Positions 9,012 through 17,584 of a stretch of 64,000 nt of DNA are shown piece after piece. A program made the translations under genes and the position numbers. Positions within the stretch are counted from its first letter, which is position 1. Every line of letters begins with the position of its first letter. The stretch spans positions 2,604,001-2,668,000 of the forward strand of contig NC_014931.1 of the NCBI RefSeq assembly GCF_000184745.1, read 5' to 3'. Below the pieces are notes generated by a model, which had not been told where the DNA came from, made no database searches, and saw nothing but the letters and a program-made list of their open reading frames with translations. Source of the DNA: Variovorax paradoxus EPS. GTDB lineage: Bacteria > Pseudomonadota > Gammaproteobacteria > Burkholderiales > Burkholderiaceae_C.

Positions 9012-9752
9012 TCAGGCATGGCGATGCGCTTCGGCGATGCGCGCGAAGCGTCCGAGCAGCGCGGCGGCCGTGGGGGTTTCGGCCACGCGGTCGCGCAGCT
9101 CGGCGGGGTCGGTGCCGCGGGCCTTCAGGTCGTCGGCCAGCATGTCGACGTAGCCGCGCATCGTCTCGGCGTCGAACTCGGGGTGGAACTGCACGCCCCA
9201 GGCATTCGTGCCGACGCGGAACGCCTGCACCGGCTCGTGCGCGTTGCCAGCCAGTCGCACGGCGCCTTCGGGCAGGCGCAGCGCGCTCTGCAGGTGCACC
9301 ACGTGCGCCGGGAATTCGGCCGGCAAGCCCTGCAGCAGCGGATCGGTGGCGGCGGCTTCGTCGAGCGTGACGGTCACAGTGCCGATCTCGATGCCTTCTG
9401 GATGGTCGCCCGCCTCGCCGCCGAGCGCGTGCGCGAGCAATTGGTGGCCGTAGCAGATGCCGAGCACGGGCGTGCCGTGCGCCACAAGCTGCGCGAGCCA
9501 TTCGGCGGTGCGCTCGCTCCAGGGCTCGCGGTGCGACACCATGGCATGCGAGCCGGTGATCACCACGCCAGACACTGCGTCGGGTTCAGGCAGCGTGTCG
9601 CCGCGGCGCGGGTCGATCACGAGGAGGGGAAGGGTCTGCGAATCGAGGCCATCGGCGATCCAGTGCTCGAAGTCGCCGCGGCGTTCGCGCAGCCTTGCAT
9701 GGGTGTCGCCGAGCTTGACGATGACGAGCGGGTGAGGGCGGTGGTTGTCCAT
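9012..9752 (-). CDS. Class I glutamine amidotransferase-like protein (GuaA N-domain type)
   Basis: 246 residues. The triad of class I amidotransferases is visible: Cys100 in GICYGHQL, His190 and Glu192 in VQFHPEF. VITGSHAMVS near residue 65 forms the oxyanion region. It is a stand-alone domain with no synthetase partner next to it. It resembles annotated 'GMP synthase-like glutamine amidotransferases', and members of that group include gamma-glutamyl hydrolases such as PuuD, so hydrolysis of a gamma-glutamyl compound is a possible role. Function is inferred from fold only. Confidence 0.85.
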   Translation of the reverse strand: MDNHRPHPLVIVKLGDTHARLRERRGDFEHWIADGLDSQTLPLLVIDPRRGDTLPEPDAVSGVVITGSHAMVSHREPWSERTAEWLAQLVAHGTPVLGICYGHQLLAHALGGEAGDHPEGIEIGTVTVTLDEAAATDPLLQGLPAEFPAHVVHLQSALRLPEGAVRLAGNAHEPVQAFRVGTNAWGVQFHPEFDAETMRGYVDMLADDLKARGTDPAELRDRVAETPTAAALLGRFARIAEAHRHA

Positions 9753-9914
9753 GGCCGGGATGATGCCGCAGCCAGGGCCGCGAGCGCTATCGCCGGCAAC
9801 GATGGATTGGACCTTGTCCGACCCGCCGATGCGCGCTGTGCCCGCGCGTGCGCGCCGCGGTTGGCCAAAAAACTGGGCTCAGCCTGTTTCATTCAAGTTC
9901 AACCAAGGAGACCC

Positions 9915-10148
9915 ATGGCAAACAACCCGACCACGAGCACCCAAGGCAACGACGCGTCTGCAGCGACGCTCCGTATCGACCGCGGCGACACGAGCCAGGT
10001 CGCCCGCTGGACCCACGAATTCGACGTGACCGAAGCACAACTGGCCGAAGCGATCGAAGCCGTCGGCGACAAGGCCGCCGACGTGGAGCTCTACCTCAAG
10101 GGCAGCCGAAGCGCCACGAACGCGGACAAGGTCGACGACGCGAGCTGA
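9915..10148 (+). CDS. DUF3606 domain-containing small protein
   Basis: 77 residues, with AAGGAG five bases before the ATG. The segment SQVARWTHEFDVTEAQL, continuing AIEAVGDKAADVELYL, fits DUF3606 (a conserved Trp, a short helix-turn-helix-like pair of helices, then Val-Glu-x-Tyr-Leu). Members are short soluble proteins of unknown function common in Burkholderiales and rhizobia. The first 20 residues are a polar, Ser/Thr/Asn-rich tail. It stands alone between genes of the opposite strand. Confidence 0.8.
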   Translation: MANNPTTSTQGNDASAATLRIDRGDTSQVARWTHEFDVTEAQLAEAIEAVGDKAADVELYLKGSRSATNADKVDDAS

Positions 10149-10162
10149 CGCGGCGCCCGGCT

Positions 10163-10699
10163 TCAGCGCACGTGCGCTTCGTAGGCCGCTTCCAGTTCGG
10201 AGAGGTTCGTCCAGAACCCCTGCGGCTTGCGCTCGTGCAGCACGGCGTCGAGCACCTCCAGGTGCGCATGCCAGCCGCTCGCGACGCTCACCGTTTCCTT
10301 GCGGTCCGGCAGGCGGCGGTGCGTGAGCACGAACTGCGTGCCGTCACCCTTCGGTGAGAGTTCGAAGGTGACTTCGGAGGCGGCGTCGCTCTCGCTGCCC
10401 CAAGTGATCGTCAGGAGTTTGGGCGGTTCGATGCGCACCACGCGCGATTTCTGGATGTGCGTCTTGCGATAAGCCGCGTAGTGCTCAGGCGCTTCTTCGC
10501 CCGAGAGTTCGCTGTGCTGGAAGCGCAGTTCGAAGACGCCGCCCGGCGCTGCGGCCATGGAGCCGCCGGCCAGCCAGGTCCTGCGCTTCTCGGGGTCGAC
10601 GAGGTAGGCCCACACGCGCTCGACGGGCGCGGGCAGGATGCGCTCCACGCGCAGGGTGGCCGGTGCTGTCTGTGTACCGAGGCTGTGCTTGAGAGTCAT
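10163..10699 (-). CDS. SRPBCC (AHSA1/START-like) family protein
   Basis: 178 residues. It opens with the AHSA1-type strand and helix (RILPAPVERVWAYLVDPEKR followed by WLAGG) and carries the long C-terminal helix typical of the START/Bet v1 fold, with GWHAHLEVLDAVL near residue 140. It sits 33 bases behind an ArsR regulator on the same strand. This ArsR-SRPBCC pairing is common in Gram-negative genomes, where the SRPBCC partner is presumed to bind a hydrophobic ligand. The ligand cannot be told from sequence. Control by the twin operators upstream of arsR is likely because both genes should share one transcript. Confidence 0.88.
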   Translation of the reverse strand: MTLKHSLGTQTAPATLRVERILPAPVERVWAYLVDPEKRRTWLAGGSMAAAPGGVFELRFQHSELSGEEAPEHYAAYRKTHIQKSRVVRIEPPKLLTITWGSESDAASEVTFELSPKGDGTQFVLTHRRLPDRKETVSVASGWHAHLEVLDAVLHERKPQGFWTNLSELEAAYEAHVR

Positions 10700-10732
10700 G
10701 GGATGTGTGCTCCTTGAGGGTTCGTTCGCTTG

Positions 10733-11071
10733 CTACTTGCCGGATGTGTCGCGCCGCAGCTCCTCCGCCAGCGCGTCGAGATGGGTGTTCCAGAAGCCTT
10801 CGTAGTGGCGCAGCCACGCGTCGGCCGTCGCCAGCGCCGCCGGTTCGAGCCGGCAGACATGCGCCCGGCCGAGCACGGTGCGCGAGACCAGGCCCGCGCG
10901 CTCCAGTGTCTTCACGTGCTTTGACGCGCCCGCGAAAGACATGTGGAACGGCGCGCCGAGTTCGCCCACGCTGCAGTCGCCCTGGGCCAGCAGTTGCAGC
11001 ATGGTGCGGCGCGTACCGTCGGCGAGGGCGTGGAATACGGCGTCGAGCCGTTCGTCATCTAATTCAACCAT
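10733..11071 (-). CDS. ArsR family winged-helix transcriptional regulator
   Basis: 112 residues. A winged-helix domain occupies residues 5-85: LDAVFHALADGTRRTMLQLL, then the recognition helix region PFHMSFAGASKHVKTLERAG and the wing LVSRTVLGRAHVCRL. No Cys pair of the arsenic or cadmium sensors (ELCVCDL) is seen, so metal sensing is unlikely. It heads a two-gene unit with an SRPBCC protein. Its start codon lies inside the nearer of two identical inverted repeats, so autorepression by steric block of initiation is expected. Confidence 0.9.
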   Translation of the reverse strand: MVELDDERLDAVFHALADGTRRTMLQLLAQGDCSVGELGAPFHMSFAGASKHVKTLERAGLVSRTVLGRAHVCRLEPAALATADAWLRHYEGFWNTHLDALAEELRRDTSGK

Positions 11072-11121
11072 AAAGTTGAATATAGATGGATTTCAAAGAT
11101 AATTCAACCAATGAGTTGAAT
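11062..11121. promoter_or_regulatory. Two identical inverted repeats, probable ArsR operators
   Basis: ATTCAAC-N6-GTTGAAT occurs at 11062-11081 and again at 11102-11121. The arms (7 bases) and the spacer length (6) are identical and the two copies are exactly 40 bases apart, near four helical turns. The first copy contains the arsR start codon (11069-11071). AT-rich composition contrasts with the surrounding GC-rich DNA. Binding by the adjacent ArsR is inferred from position and symmetry. Confidence 0.8.
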
Positions 11122-11246
11122 GAAGGTGTCGATCCGTTACACCCGATACACGCGAGACGCGAATGCGAGGTGGCGTGCTTGGGTCTGCACGATCGCGCTC
11201 CTACGATGAGGCCTCGTTTCCATTCATTCATCTGTCAAGACAACCC

Positions 11247-12131
11247 ATGAATCCTCTCGTACATCGCCGCACCCTCCTGCTCGCCGCTTCCGTCCTCCCG
11301 CTTGCGAGCGCCTGCACCGCGTGGTCCGCCAAGGGAGCGCAGCAGGATGCGTTCGCGCAACTTGCCGCGCTCGAACGCGCATCGGGCGGCCGGCTCGGCG
11401 TCGTCGGCTTCAACACCGCCACCGGCGCGCGCGTGCAGCACCGCGCGGACGAGCGCTTTCCGCTCTGCAGCACCTTCAAGCTCGTGCTGGCCGCGGCGGT
11501 TCTCGGGCGCAGCGCGAAGGAGAACGGCTTTCTCGCGCGGCGCGTCAACTACACCAAGGGAGACCTGGTCACCTACTCGCCCATCACCGAGAAAAATGTC
11601 GCAACGGGCATGACGGTGGCCGAGCTGTGTGCCGCCACGGTTCAGTACAGCGACAACGGCGCAGCCAACCTGCTGATGAAGATGCTGGGTGGTCCGGCTG
11701 CGGTAACGACCTTCGCGCGTTCTGCCGGTGACGATGTCTTCAGCCTCGAGCGCTGGGAGACCGAACTCAACACCGCCATTCCCGGCGACCTGCGCGACAC
11801 CACCACGCCCGCAGCCATGGCGGCCAGCGTCGAGCGGCTGGTGCTGGGCAACGCACTCGGCGCGGCGCAGCGCGAGCAACTCAAGACCTGGCTGCTGGGC
11901 AACACCACCAGCACCGAACGCTTCCTAGCCGGCGTGCCGGCGGGCTGGAAGGTGGGCGACAAGACCGGCTCGGGCTCCTACGGCACGACGAACGACGTCG
12001 GCGTGCTGTGGCCGCCGGCCGGTGCGCCGCTGGTGCTGGCGGTGTACCTGACGTTTCCGGACAAGGATGCGAAAGGGCGCAACGATGTCGTGGCATCGGC
12101 GACGCGCATTGCGGTGGGTGCGTTGGCCTGA
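11247..12131 (+). CDS. bla: Class A beta-lactamase
   Basis: 294 residues from [12 protein letters not shown]. All class A active-site elements are present: Ser75-Thr-Phe-Lys78 (Ambler S70xxK), Ser135-Asp-Asn (SDN loop), Glu171 in ETELN (E166 with N170) and Lys239-Thr-Gly (KTG). The N-terminus has a twin-Arg (HRRTLLLA) followed by a lipobox-like LASAC, so it may be Tat-exported or a lipoprotein; both readings are open. Cys precedes the active Ser, but no partner Cys follows KTG, so the carbapenemase disulphide is not formed. It is expected to hydrolyse penicillins; the spectrum cannot be read. No LysR-type ampR gene is adjacent. An ATG 84 bases upstream would lengthen it without a signal peptide. 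Confidence 0.93.
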   Translation: MNPLVHRRTLLLAASVLPLASACTAWSAKGAQQDAFAQLAALERASGGRLGVVGFNTATGARVQHRADERFPLCSTFKLVLAAAVLGRSAKENGFLARRVNYTKGDLVTYSPITEKNVATGMTVAELCAATVQYSDNGAANLLMKMLGGPAAVTTFARSAGDDVFSLERWETELNTAIPGDLRDTTTPAAMAASVERLVLGNALGAAQREQLKTWLLGNTTSTERFLAGVPAGWKVGDKTGSGSYGTTNDVGVLWPPAGAPLVLAVYLTFPDKDAKGRNDVVASATRIAVGALA

Positions 12132-12143
12132 TCCGCGCAGCCG

Positions 12144-12776
12144 CTACAGCACGAACCACCCGACTGCCACATAGTGGCTCGCCGTCCCCGCCAGCACGAA
12201 CAGGTGCCACGCGCCGTGCGCATGCCGCAGCCCGAAGCTGTTGCGATAGAACACGGTGCCGGCGGTGTACAGCACGCCGCCGATCAGCAGCCACGCGAGT
12301 CCGCCGCCTTCGAGGCGAGCCGCGAGCGGCACGGCTGCGAGCACGCCGAGCCAGCCCATGCCGATGTACAGCGCGAGCGGCGGCTTCTGCGGCGCATCGG
12401 CATCGCTGCGTTTGGGCGGTCGCAGCTCGCGCCAGATGCCGTAGAACGCAGCGCCCCAGATCGTCGCAAGCAGCAGCCAGCCCCAGAAGCCCTGCAGCGT
12501 GACGAGCGCGAAGGGCGTGTACGTGCCGGCGATCAGCAGGTAGATCGCGCAGTGATCGGCCCGCTCCCACACGCGCTTCAAGCGCCCGCGCGTGCTGTGG
12601 AACAGCGTCGAGGCCGCATACAGCGCCACGGCAGAAAGCGAGAAGACCAGCGCCCCCGCGATGCGCGCGGGGTCGCCGGTCGGCACGGTCTTGGCCAGCA
12701 GCAGCGCGGCCGCGGGCAGTGCGAGCACCAGGCCCAGCAGGTGGCTGTATCCGTTGAGTCGTTCGCCGGGATACAT
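12144..12776 (-). CDS. Hemolysin III / PAQR family membrane protein (TrhA-like)
   Basis: 210 residues with seven predicted membrane helices. Conserved family motifs: STLFHS near residue 57, DHCAIYLLIAGTYTP near 74 and HAHGAWHLFVLAGTASHY near 185, which supply the Ser, Asp and His metal ligands of the alkaline-ceramidase-like CREST fold. Bacterial members (TrhA/YqfA) affect membrane lipid homeostasis; the hemolysin name is historical. The inner membrane is the expected site. Convergent with the beta-lactamase gene, 12 bases apart. Confidence 0.88.
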   Translation of the reverse strand: MYPGERLNGYSHLLGLVLALPAAALLLAKTVPTGDPARIAGALVFSLSAVALYAASTLFHSTRGRLKRVWERADHCAIYLLIAGTYTPFALVTLQGFWGWLLLATIWGAAFYGIWRELRPPKRSDADAPQKPPLALYIGMGWLGVLAAVPLAARLEGGGLAWLLIGGVLYTAGTVFYRNSFGLRHAHGAWHLFVLAGTASHYVAVGWFVL

Positions 12777-12810
12777 GCGTGCCGCCTGCTGTTCGCCTGG
12801 GTTCCCGGCC

Positions 12811-12987
12811 TCAGCGGCCGGTTTCCTTCAGGTAGGCCTGGCGTGCCGCGAAGGCGGTGTTCGCGAAGTCCGAGAACACGCCGTCGTTGCCACCGCCGCC
12901 GCAGGCTGCAATGGCGAGGCTGCCGCCGAGGGCCACGAGGGCCGCGCGCAGCGGACGGGGAGCGGGCGCAGGAACGTTCTTTGTCAT
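12811..12987 (-). CDS. Small putative lipoprotein, unknown function
   Basis: 58 residues. A basic N-terminus and hydrophobic core lead to AIAACGGGG, a lipobox with Cys29 followed by a glycine run, then a 25-residue polar tail ending AYLKETGR. The same Cys-plus-glycine-run leader is used by the carboxylesterase further along this window. No family recognised; it could be a small outer-membrane lipoprotein or the remnant of a larger secreted enzyme. No clear ribosome site precedes the ATG, so the call is moderate. Confidence 0.5.
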   Translation of the reverse strand: MTKNVPAPAPRPLRAALVALGGSLAIAACGGGGNDGVFSDFANTAFAARQAYLKETGR

Positions 12988-13076
12988 ATTGGTTTTCGAG
13001 TGTTTTTGAAGAGACGAAAGCCCGCGGATGCTAGGTTTAGCCCGTGACGGCACGGTGACCGCCAGAGGCCTGCGCC

Positions 13077-14411
13077 TCAGACGGCGTACGCGTCGATCGT
13101 GCGCCTGACCTGCGCCAGCGCGTCGCGCAGCGTGTCCAGGCCGACCGATCCCAGTGCGAGGCGGATCGCATGCGGCACCTGCGCGGAGGTCGCGAAAGGC
13201 TCGGCCGTCGACACCGAGATTCCGTCGCGCATGAGCGCCAGGGCCACCTGGTCGGCGCGCACCTCTTCCGCCAGCGGCAGCCACACGAAGTAGGACGACG
13301 GGTGGCGCACGCACCGCATGCCGGCGAAGACATCGGCGGCAATCGCCTGCCGGGCCATCGCATCGCTGCGTTTCTCCGCCTCCAGGCGTGTGACGGTGCC
13401 GTCCTCGAGCCAGCCGCAGGCGATGGCCGTCATCACGCTGGGCGTGTTCCAGGTGGTCGCGCGAATCGCACGCTCGATCGCGGGCACCCATTCAGCGGGC
13501 GCAGCGACGAAACCGACGCGCAGCCCGGTCGCGATGCTCTTGGAAATGCCCGAGACATAGACCGTCGATTCCGGTGCCAGCGCGGCGAGCGGCGCAGGGG
13601 CGTCTTCGGCGAGAAAGGCGTAGGCCGCGTCCTCGATGATGAGCAGCCCGTGCCGGCGGGCAATCGCCACCAGCTGCCGCCGCCGGCTCGCGCCCATCAC
13701 CCAACCGAGCGGGTTGTGCAGCGTCGGCATCGCATAAATGGCGCGCACCCGGCGGCTCTTGCACAGCCGCTCCAGGGCGTCGAGATCGGGGCCGTGGCCG
13801 GCTGCGGGAATCGGCGCGAGCTCCAGTCGGTGCGCTTCGGCCAGCACCTTGAAGCCCGGATAGGTGAGCGCGTCGGTCGCGACCACGTCGCCCGGCTGCA
13901 GCAACGCCATGACGGTGGTTGCAAGGCCGTGCTGGGCGCCGCTCACGAGCATCACCTGCTCCGCATTCACAGTGAGGCCGCGCGATGCGAGATGCCCGGC
14001 CACGATCGCGCGTTCATGCGGGCGCCCGCCGTGGGGCTGGTAGCGCAGCAGCGCTTCGAGGTCACCCGAGGCGGCGAGCTGGCGCAGGCCCGCGCGCAGC
14101 ATTTCGGCCTGGCCCGGCAGCGATGGGTAATTGAAGTTCAGGTCGACCATGCCCGAGGCCGTGGCGTGCTGGTCGATGCCCAGGCCCCGGGGCAAGAGGC
14201 TCTCCCGCACGAAGGTGCCGCGGCCGGTCTCGCCGCTCACGAGGCCCATCGCCTGCAGCTCCGCGTAGACGCGGCTCGCGGTGACGAGCGCCAGGCCCTT
14301 CTGCGCCGCGAGTTTGCGAACGGTCGGCAGGCGCGTGCCCGGTGGCAGGCTTCCGTCGCGAATCTGCGCCGCGAGCGCATCGACCAACTGCTTGTAGCGG
14401 GCTTGAGGCAT
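13077..14411 (-). CDS. MocR-type regulator: GntR winged helix fused to PLP-dependent aminotransferase domain
   Basis: 444 residues. Residues 1-70 are a GntR-type HTH (QLVDALAAQIRDGSLPPGTR, then VRKLAAQKGLALVTASRVYA), and 85-440 is a fold-type I aminotransferase domain. The PLP Lys is Lys291 in SGISKSIATGLRVG, and Asp261 in IIEDAAY pairs with the pyridine nitrogen. MocR proteins sense PLP or an amino compound and usually control a divergent neighbour. Here that is the DJ-1/PfpI gene, 61 bases away, with a symmetric element between. The open frame extends much further upstream but only this start gives the HTH at the N-terminus. Confidence 0.92.
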   Translation of the reverse strand: MPQARYKQLVDALAAQIRDGSLPPGTRLPTVRKLAAQKGLALVTASRVYAELQAMGLVSGETGRGTFVRESLLPRGLGIDQHATASGMVDLNFNYPSLPGQAEMLRAGLRQLAASGDLEALLRYQPHGGRPHERAIVAGHLASRGLTVNAEQVMLVSGAQHGLATTVMALLQPGDVVATDALTYPGFKVLAEAHRLELAPIPAAGHGPDLDALERLCKSRRVRAIYAMPTLHNPLGWVMGASRRRQLVAIARRHGLLIIEDAAYAFLAEDAPAPLAALAPESTVYVSGISKSIATGLRVGFVAAPAEWVPAIERAIRATTWNTPSVMTAIACGWLEDGTVTRLEAEKRSDAMARQAIAADVFAGMRCVRHPSSYFVWLPLAEEVRADQVALALMRDGISVSTAEPFATSAQVPHAIRLALGSVGLDTLRDALAQVRRTIDAYAV

Positions 14412-14428
14412 GCGGCAATGTATCCATG

Positions 14429-14465
14429 ACAATTTTTTGATTGTATTGACCGACCTGCCTACGAT
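14429..14465 (+). promoter_or_regulatory. Divergent promoter and possible MocR operator
   Basis: ACAAT-N6-ATTGT (14429-14444) is an inverted repeat in an AT-rich island between the two divergent genes. On the plus strand TTGATT (14437-14442) and TACGAT (14460-14465), 17 bases apart, fit sigma-70 -35 and -10 boxes, placing transcription initiation at about 14472. The operator half-site overlaps the -35 box, which would suit repression or activation by the MocR protein. Sequence match only. Confidence 0.45.
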
Positions 14466-14472
14466 GCGGTTC

Positions 14473-15087
14473 ATGCACATCGCCATCCTCACCTTCGAAG
14501 GCTTCAACGAGCTCGATTCGCTCATCGCGCTCGGCATCCTCAACCGCATCAAGACGCCGGGCTGGCGCGTGTCGATCGCGAGCCCGACTGCGCGCGTGCG
14601 TTCGATGAACGGCGTGGTGCTCGAGGCGCAGGCGTCGCTTCGCGAGGCCAGCGAGGCCGATGCGGTCATCGTCGGCAGCGGCATGCAAACGCGCGAGGTC
14701 GTCGCCGATGCGGGCTTGATGGCGCAGCTGCAGCTCGATCCGTCGCGGCAACTGCTGGGTGCGCAGTGCTCCGGCGCGCTGGTGCTGGCGAAGCTCGGTC
14801 TGCTCGATGGCGTTCCGGCCTGCACGGACCTGACGACCAAGCCCTGGGTCCAGGCCGCCGGCGTTGCCGTGCTGAACCAGGCCTTCGTCGCCAACGGCAA
14901 CGTCGCAACGGCGGGCGGTTGCCTCGCGTCGCAGTACCTCGCGGCCTGGGTCATCGCCCGGCTGGTGAGCGTCGAAGAAGCCCGCAGCGCGATGCACTAC
15001 GTCGCGCCCGTCGGAGAAAAGGAAGACTACGTCGAGCGCGCGATGCGCAACATCACGCCATTCCTGGAGACTGCCCCCGCTGCCTAG
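14473..15087 (+). CDS. DJ-1/PfpI family protein
   Basis: 204 residues starting MHIAILTFEGFNELDSL, the usual family N-terminus; an ATG nine bases upstream overlaps a likely -10 box. The nucleophile-elbow Cys lies in GAQCSGALVLAKL (Cys99) and the partner acid is the Glu of TFEGF. The superfamily includes glyoxalase III, isonitrile hydratase, peptidase and AraC-linked sensors; which applies here is unknown. No ribosome binding site is seen for either ATG. Divergent from a MocR regulator that probably controls it. Its TAG stop and that of the convergent dehydratase overlap in the tetranucleotide CTAG. Confidence 0.85.
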   Translation: MHIAILTFEGFNELDSLIALGILNRIKTPGWRVSIASPTARVRSMNGVVLEAQASLREASEADAVIVGSGMQTREVVADAGLMAQLQLDPSRQLLGAQCSGALVLAKLGLLDGVPACTDLTTKPWVQAAGVAVLNQAFVANGNVATAGGCLASQYLAAWVIARLVSVEEARSAMHYVAPVGEKEDYVERAMRNITPFLETAPAA

Positions 15088-16838
15088 CGCGGCACCTTGC
15101 CGACCGTGTTCGGCGCGCGCAGGAAGTCGAAGTCCACGCCCTTGTCCGCCTGCGTCACCGTCTGCAGGAAGAGCTTCTTGTAGCCGCGGTCGGCCGTCGG
15201 CTCGACCACCACCGTTTCCTTCGCGCGGCGCGCGAGTTCTTCATCGGACACCAGCAGCGAGATCTCGCGCTTTGCCACGCTGAGCCGGATGCGGTCGCCG
15301 CTCCGCACATAGGCCAGCGGCCCGCCGATGGCCGATTCGGGCGTGACGTGCAGCACGATGGTGCCGAAGGCCGTGCCGCTCATGCGGCCATCGGAGATGC
15401 GCACGATGTCCTTCACGCCGGTCCGCGCGAGCTTGCGCGGAATCGGGATGTAGCCGGCCTCGGGCATGCCTGGCGCGCCCTTGGGGCCGATGTTCTTGAG
15501 CACGAGGATGTCGTCGGCTGTCACATCGAGCTCGTCGCTGTCGATGCGCGTCACGAGGTCCTCGGCGTTCTCGAACACCACCGCGCGGCCTTCGTGTTCC
15601 ATGAGCTTCGCGTCGGCCGCCGACTGCTTGATGATCGCGCCGCCCGGTGCGAGGTTGCCCCACAGCACCGCGATGCCGCCCTGCGGATAGATCGGCTGGC
15701 TCGCGGGCCGCACCACGTCCTGCTTGAAACCCGGGCCGGCGCGTTCGATCTCTTCGCCGAGCGTGCGGCCCGTGACCGTGAGCGCGTCCAGATGCAGCAG
15801 CGGCTTGAGCTCGCGCAGCAGCGTGGCCATGCCGCCCGCGGCGTGGAAGTCTTCCATGTAGTGCTGGCCCGAGGGCTTCAGGTCGAGCAGCACCGGCGTC
15901 TCGCGGCCCATGCGGTTGAGCGCGTGCAGGTCGATGTCCAGGCCCATGCGCCCCGCGATGGCCGCGAGGTGCACGATGCCGTTGGTCGATCCGCCGATGG
16001 CCAGCAGCACGCGCATCGCGTTCTCGAATGCGGCGGGCGTCAGCACCTTGTCGATGGTGAGCTGGTCGCGCGCCATCTGCACCGCCTGCGCGCCGGTCTG
16101 CTCGGCGATGCGGATGCGGTCTGCGGTCACGGCCGGCGGCGATGCGCCGCCCGGCATCGTCATGCCCAGCGCCTCGGCGATGCAGGCCATGGTGCTGGCC
16201 GTGCCCATGACCGAGCAGGTGCCCACGCTGGCCACGAGCTAGTTGTTGACGTCGGCGGTTTCCTCGATGTCGATCTCGCCCGCGCGGTACTTGCCCCAGT
16301 AGCGGCGGCAGTCGGTGCAGGCGCCCACGCGTTCTCCGCGATGGCTGCCGGTGAGCATCGAGCCGGTGATGAGCTGGATCGACGGCAGCCCCGCGGACGC
16401 CGCACCCATCAGCTGCGCGGGCACGGTCTTGTCGCAGCCGCCGATGAGCACCACGGCATCCATGGGCTGCGCGCGCACCATTTCCTCGGTGTCCATCGAC
16501 ATCAGGTTGCGCAGGTACATGCTGGTCGGCGCGGCGAAGCTCTCGTGCACCGAGATCGTTGGAAAGTCCATCGGCAGCCCGCCCGCGAGCATCACGCCGC
16601 GCTTGACCGCCTCGATGAGCTGCGGCGCATTGCCGTGGCACGGGTTGTAGGCGCTGCCGGTGTTGGCGATGCCGACGACGGGGCGGTCGAGCGCCGCGTC
16701 GGTAAAGCCTGCGCCCTTGATGAAGGCCTTGCGCAAGAAGAGCGAGAAGCCGCGGTCGCCGTAGCTGGTCAGGCCCTTGCGCATGCCTGCGTTGTTGTCG
16801 GGAGCGTTGTCGTCGGGTTCGAACGGGGAGTCGGACAT
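15084..16838 (-). pseudogene. IlvD/Edd family dehydratase (sugar-acid dehydratase, arabinonate/xylonate type) with an internal in-frame TAG
   Basis: One continuous frame of 584 sense codons interrupted by a single TAG at 16239-16241. The N-terminal part (199 residues) holds two Fe-S cysteines, Cys67 in YNPCHGN and Cys135 in IGGCDKT, and the GACTDCRRYW segment typical of arabinonate/xylonate-type dehydratases rather than true IlvD. The frame resumes at once with LVASVGTCSVMGTAST, which carries the third cluster cysteine, and ends with the catalytic-Ser region SDGRMSGTAFG. Neither half alone has a full cluster. CAG to TAG is the simplest cause. Parent family reaction: dehydration of a sugar acid to the 2-keto-3-deoxy acid using a [2Fe-2S] cluster and Mg2+. 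Could be a real nonsense allele, a sequencing error, or suppressed. Confidence 0.88.
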
Positions 16839-16885
16839 GGCGGGTTTTCTCGAGTTGCAGGTGCGGGACCGGATGACGGCAGTTC

Positions 16886-17407
16886 TTAATCAGGAGGCGA
16901 TTCGGCCAGCGCAGCCTCGTACACCGCCAGATCGGCCGGCGAGAAGCAGCAGAAGATGGCTTCTCTCAGCGACGGCATGCCCTCGGCCGCTTGGCGCACG
17001 GTGTCGACCGCGATGCGGGCCGCGAGATCGATGGGATAGCCGTAGATGCCGGTGCTGATGCTCGGAAACGCGATCGTCTGCATGCCGCGTTCGTGCGCGA
17101 TCGCCATCGAACGGCGATAGCAGGACGCGAGCAGTTCGGGCTCGCCCGAAGTGCCGCCGCGCCACACCGGACCGACCGTGTGAATGATGTAGCTGGCCGG
17201 CAGGCGATAGCCCTGGGTCAGCTTGGCGTCGCCCGTCTTGCAGCCGCTCAGCAGGCGGCATTCGTGCACGAGGTCCGGTCCCGCGGCGCGGTGGATCGCG
17301 CCATCGACGCCGCCGCCGCCGAGCAGCGACGAGTTCGCCGCATTGACGACGGCGTCGACCTGCAGCGTGGTGATGTCGGCGCGCAGGGCGCGCAATGCAG
17401 CTGGCAT
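16886..17407 (-). CDS. Macrodomain protein, O-acetyl-ADP-ribose deacetylase-like
   Basis: 173 residues, a single Macro domain. The ADP-ribose-binding segments are [20 protein letters not shown] (residues 17-36, with the catalytic Asn and Asp), the following AIHRAAG, and the phosphate loop ISTGIYGYP near 118. This is the MacroD/YmdB arrangement, which removes ADP-ribose from acidic residues and deacetylates O-acetyl-ADP-ribose. Start set at MPAALRA; an ATG 54 bases upstream is possible. Lies 47 bases after the dehydratase gene on the same strand; no functional link is evident. Confidence 0.9.
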   Translation of the reverse strand: MPAALRALRADITTLQVDAVVNAANSSLLGGGGVDGAIHRAAGPDLVHECRLLSGCKTGDAKLTQGYRLPASYIIHTVGPVWRGGTSGEPELLASCYRRSMAIAHERGMQTIAFPSISTGIYGYPIDLAARIAVDTVRQAAEGMPSLREAIFCCFSPADLAVYEAALAESPPD

Positions 17408-17584
17408 GGCTCGACTTCTGAATACGGGTGGGGACACCATCGTATGCCCGCAGTCGGGCAAACCCCGGTTACCACCTTTGTTTCAAATCCTTACGATCCG
17501 TGCGCCGGACTCGTTCCGGCGGCCGACCGGTGCTCTGGCGCGCAATTTGCACTGTGTTGACCTTCTCAAACCGAGGGAGAGTTC

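Noticed and set aside
11163..11246. Longer start for the beta-lactamase
   Set aside because: It adds 28 residues ahead of the export signal and has no ribosome site.
15084..16838. Reading the split dehydratase as two genuine genes
   Set aside because: Both parts are in one frame with a lone TAG, no ribosome site follows it, and the Fe-S ligands are divided between them.
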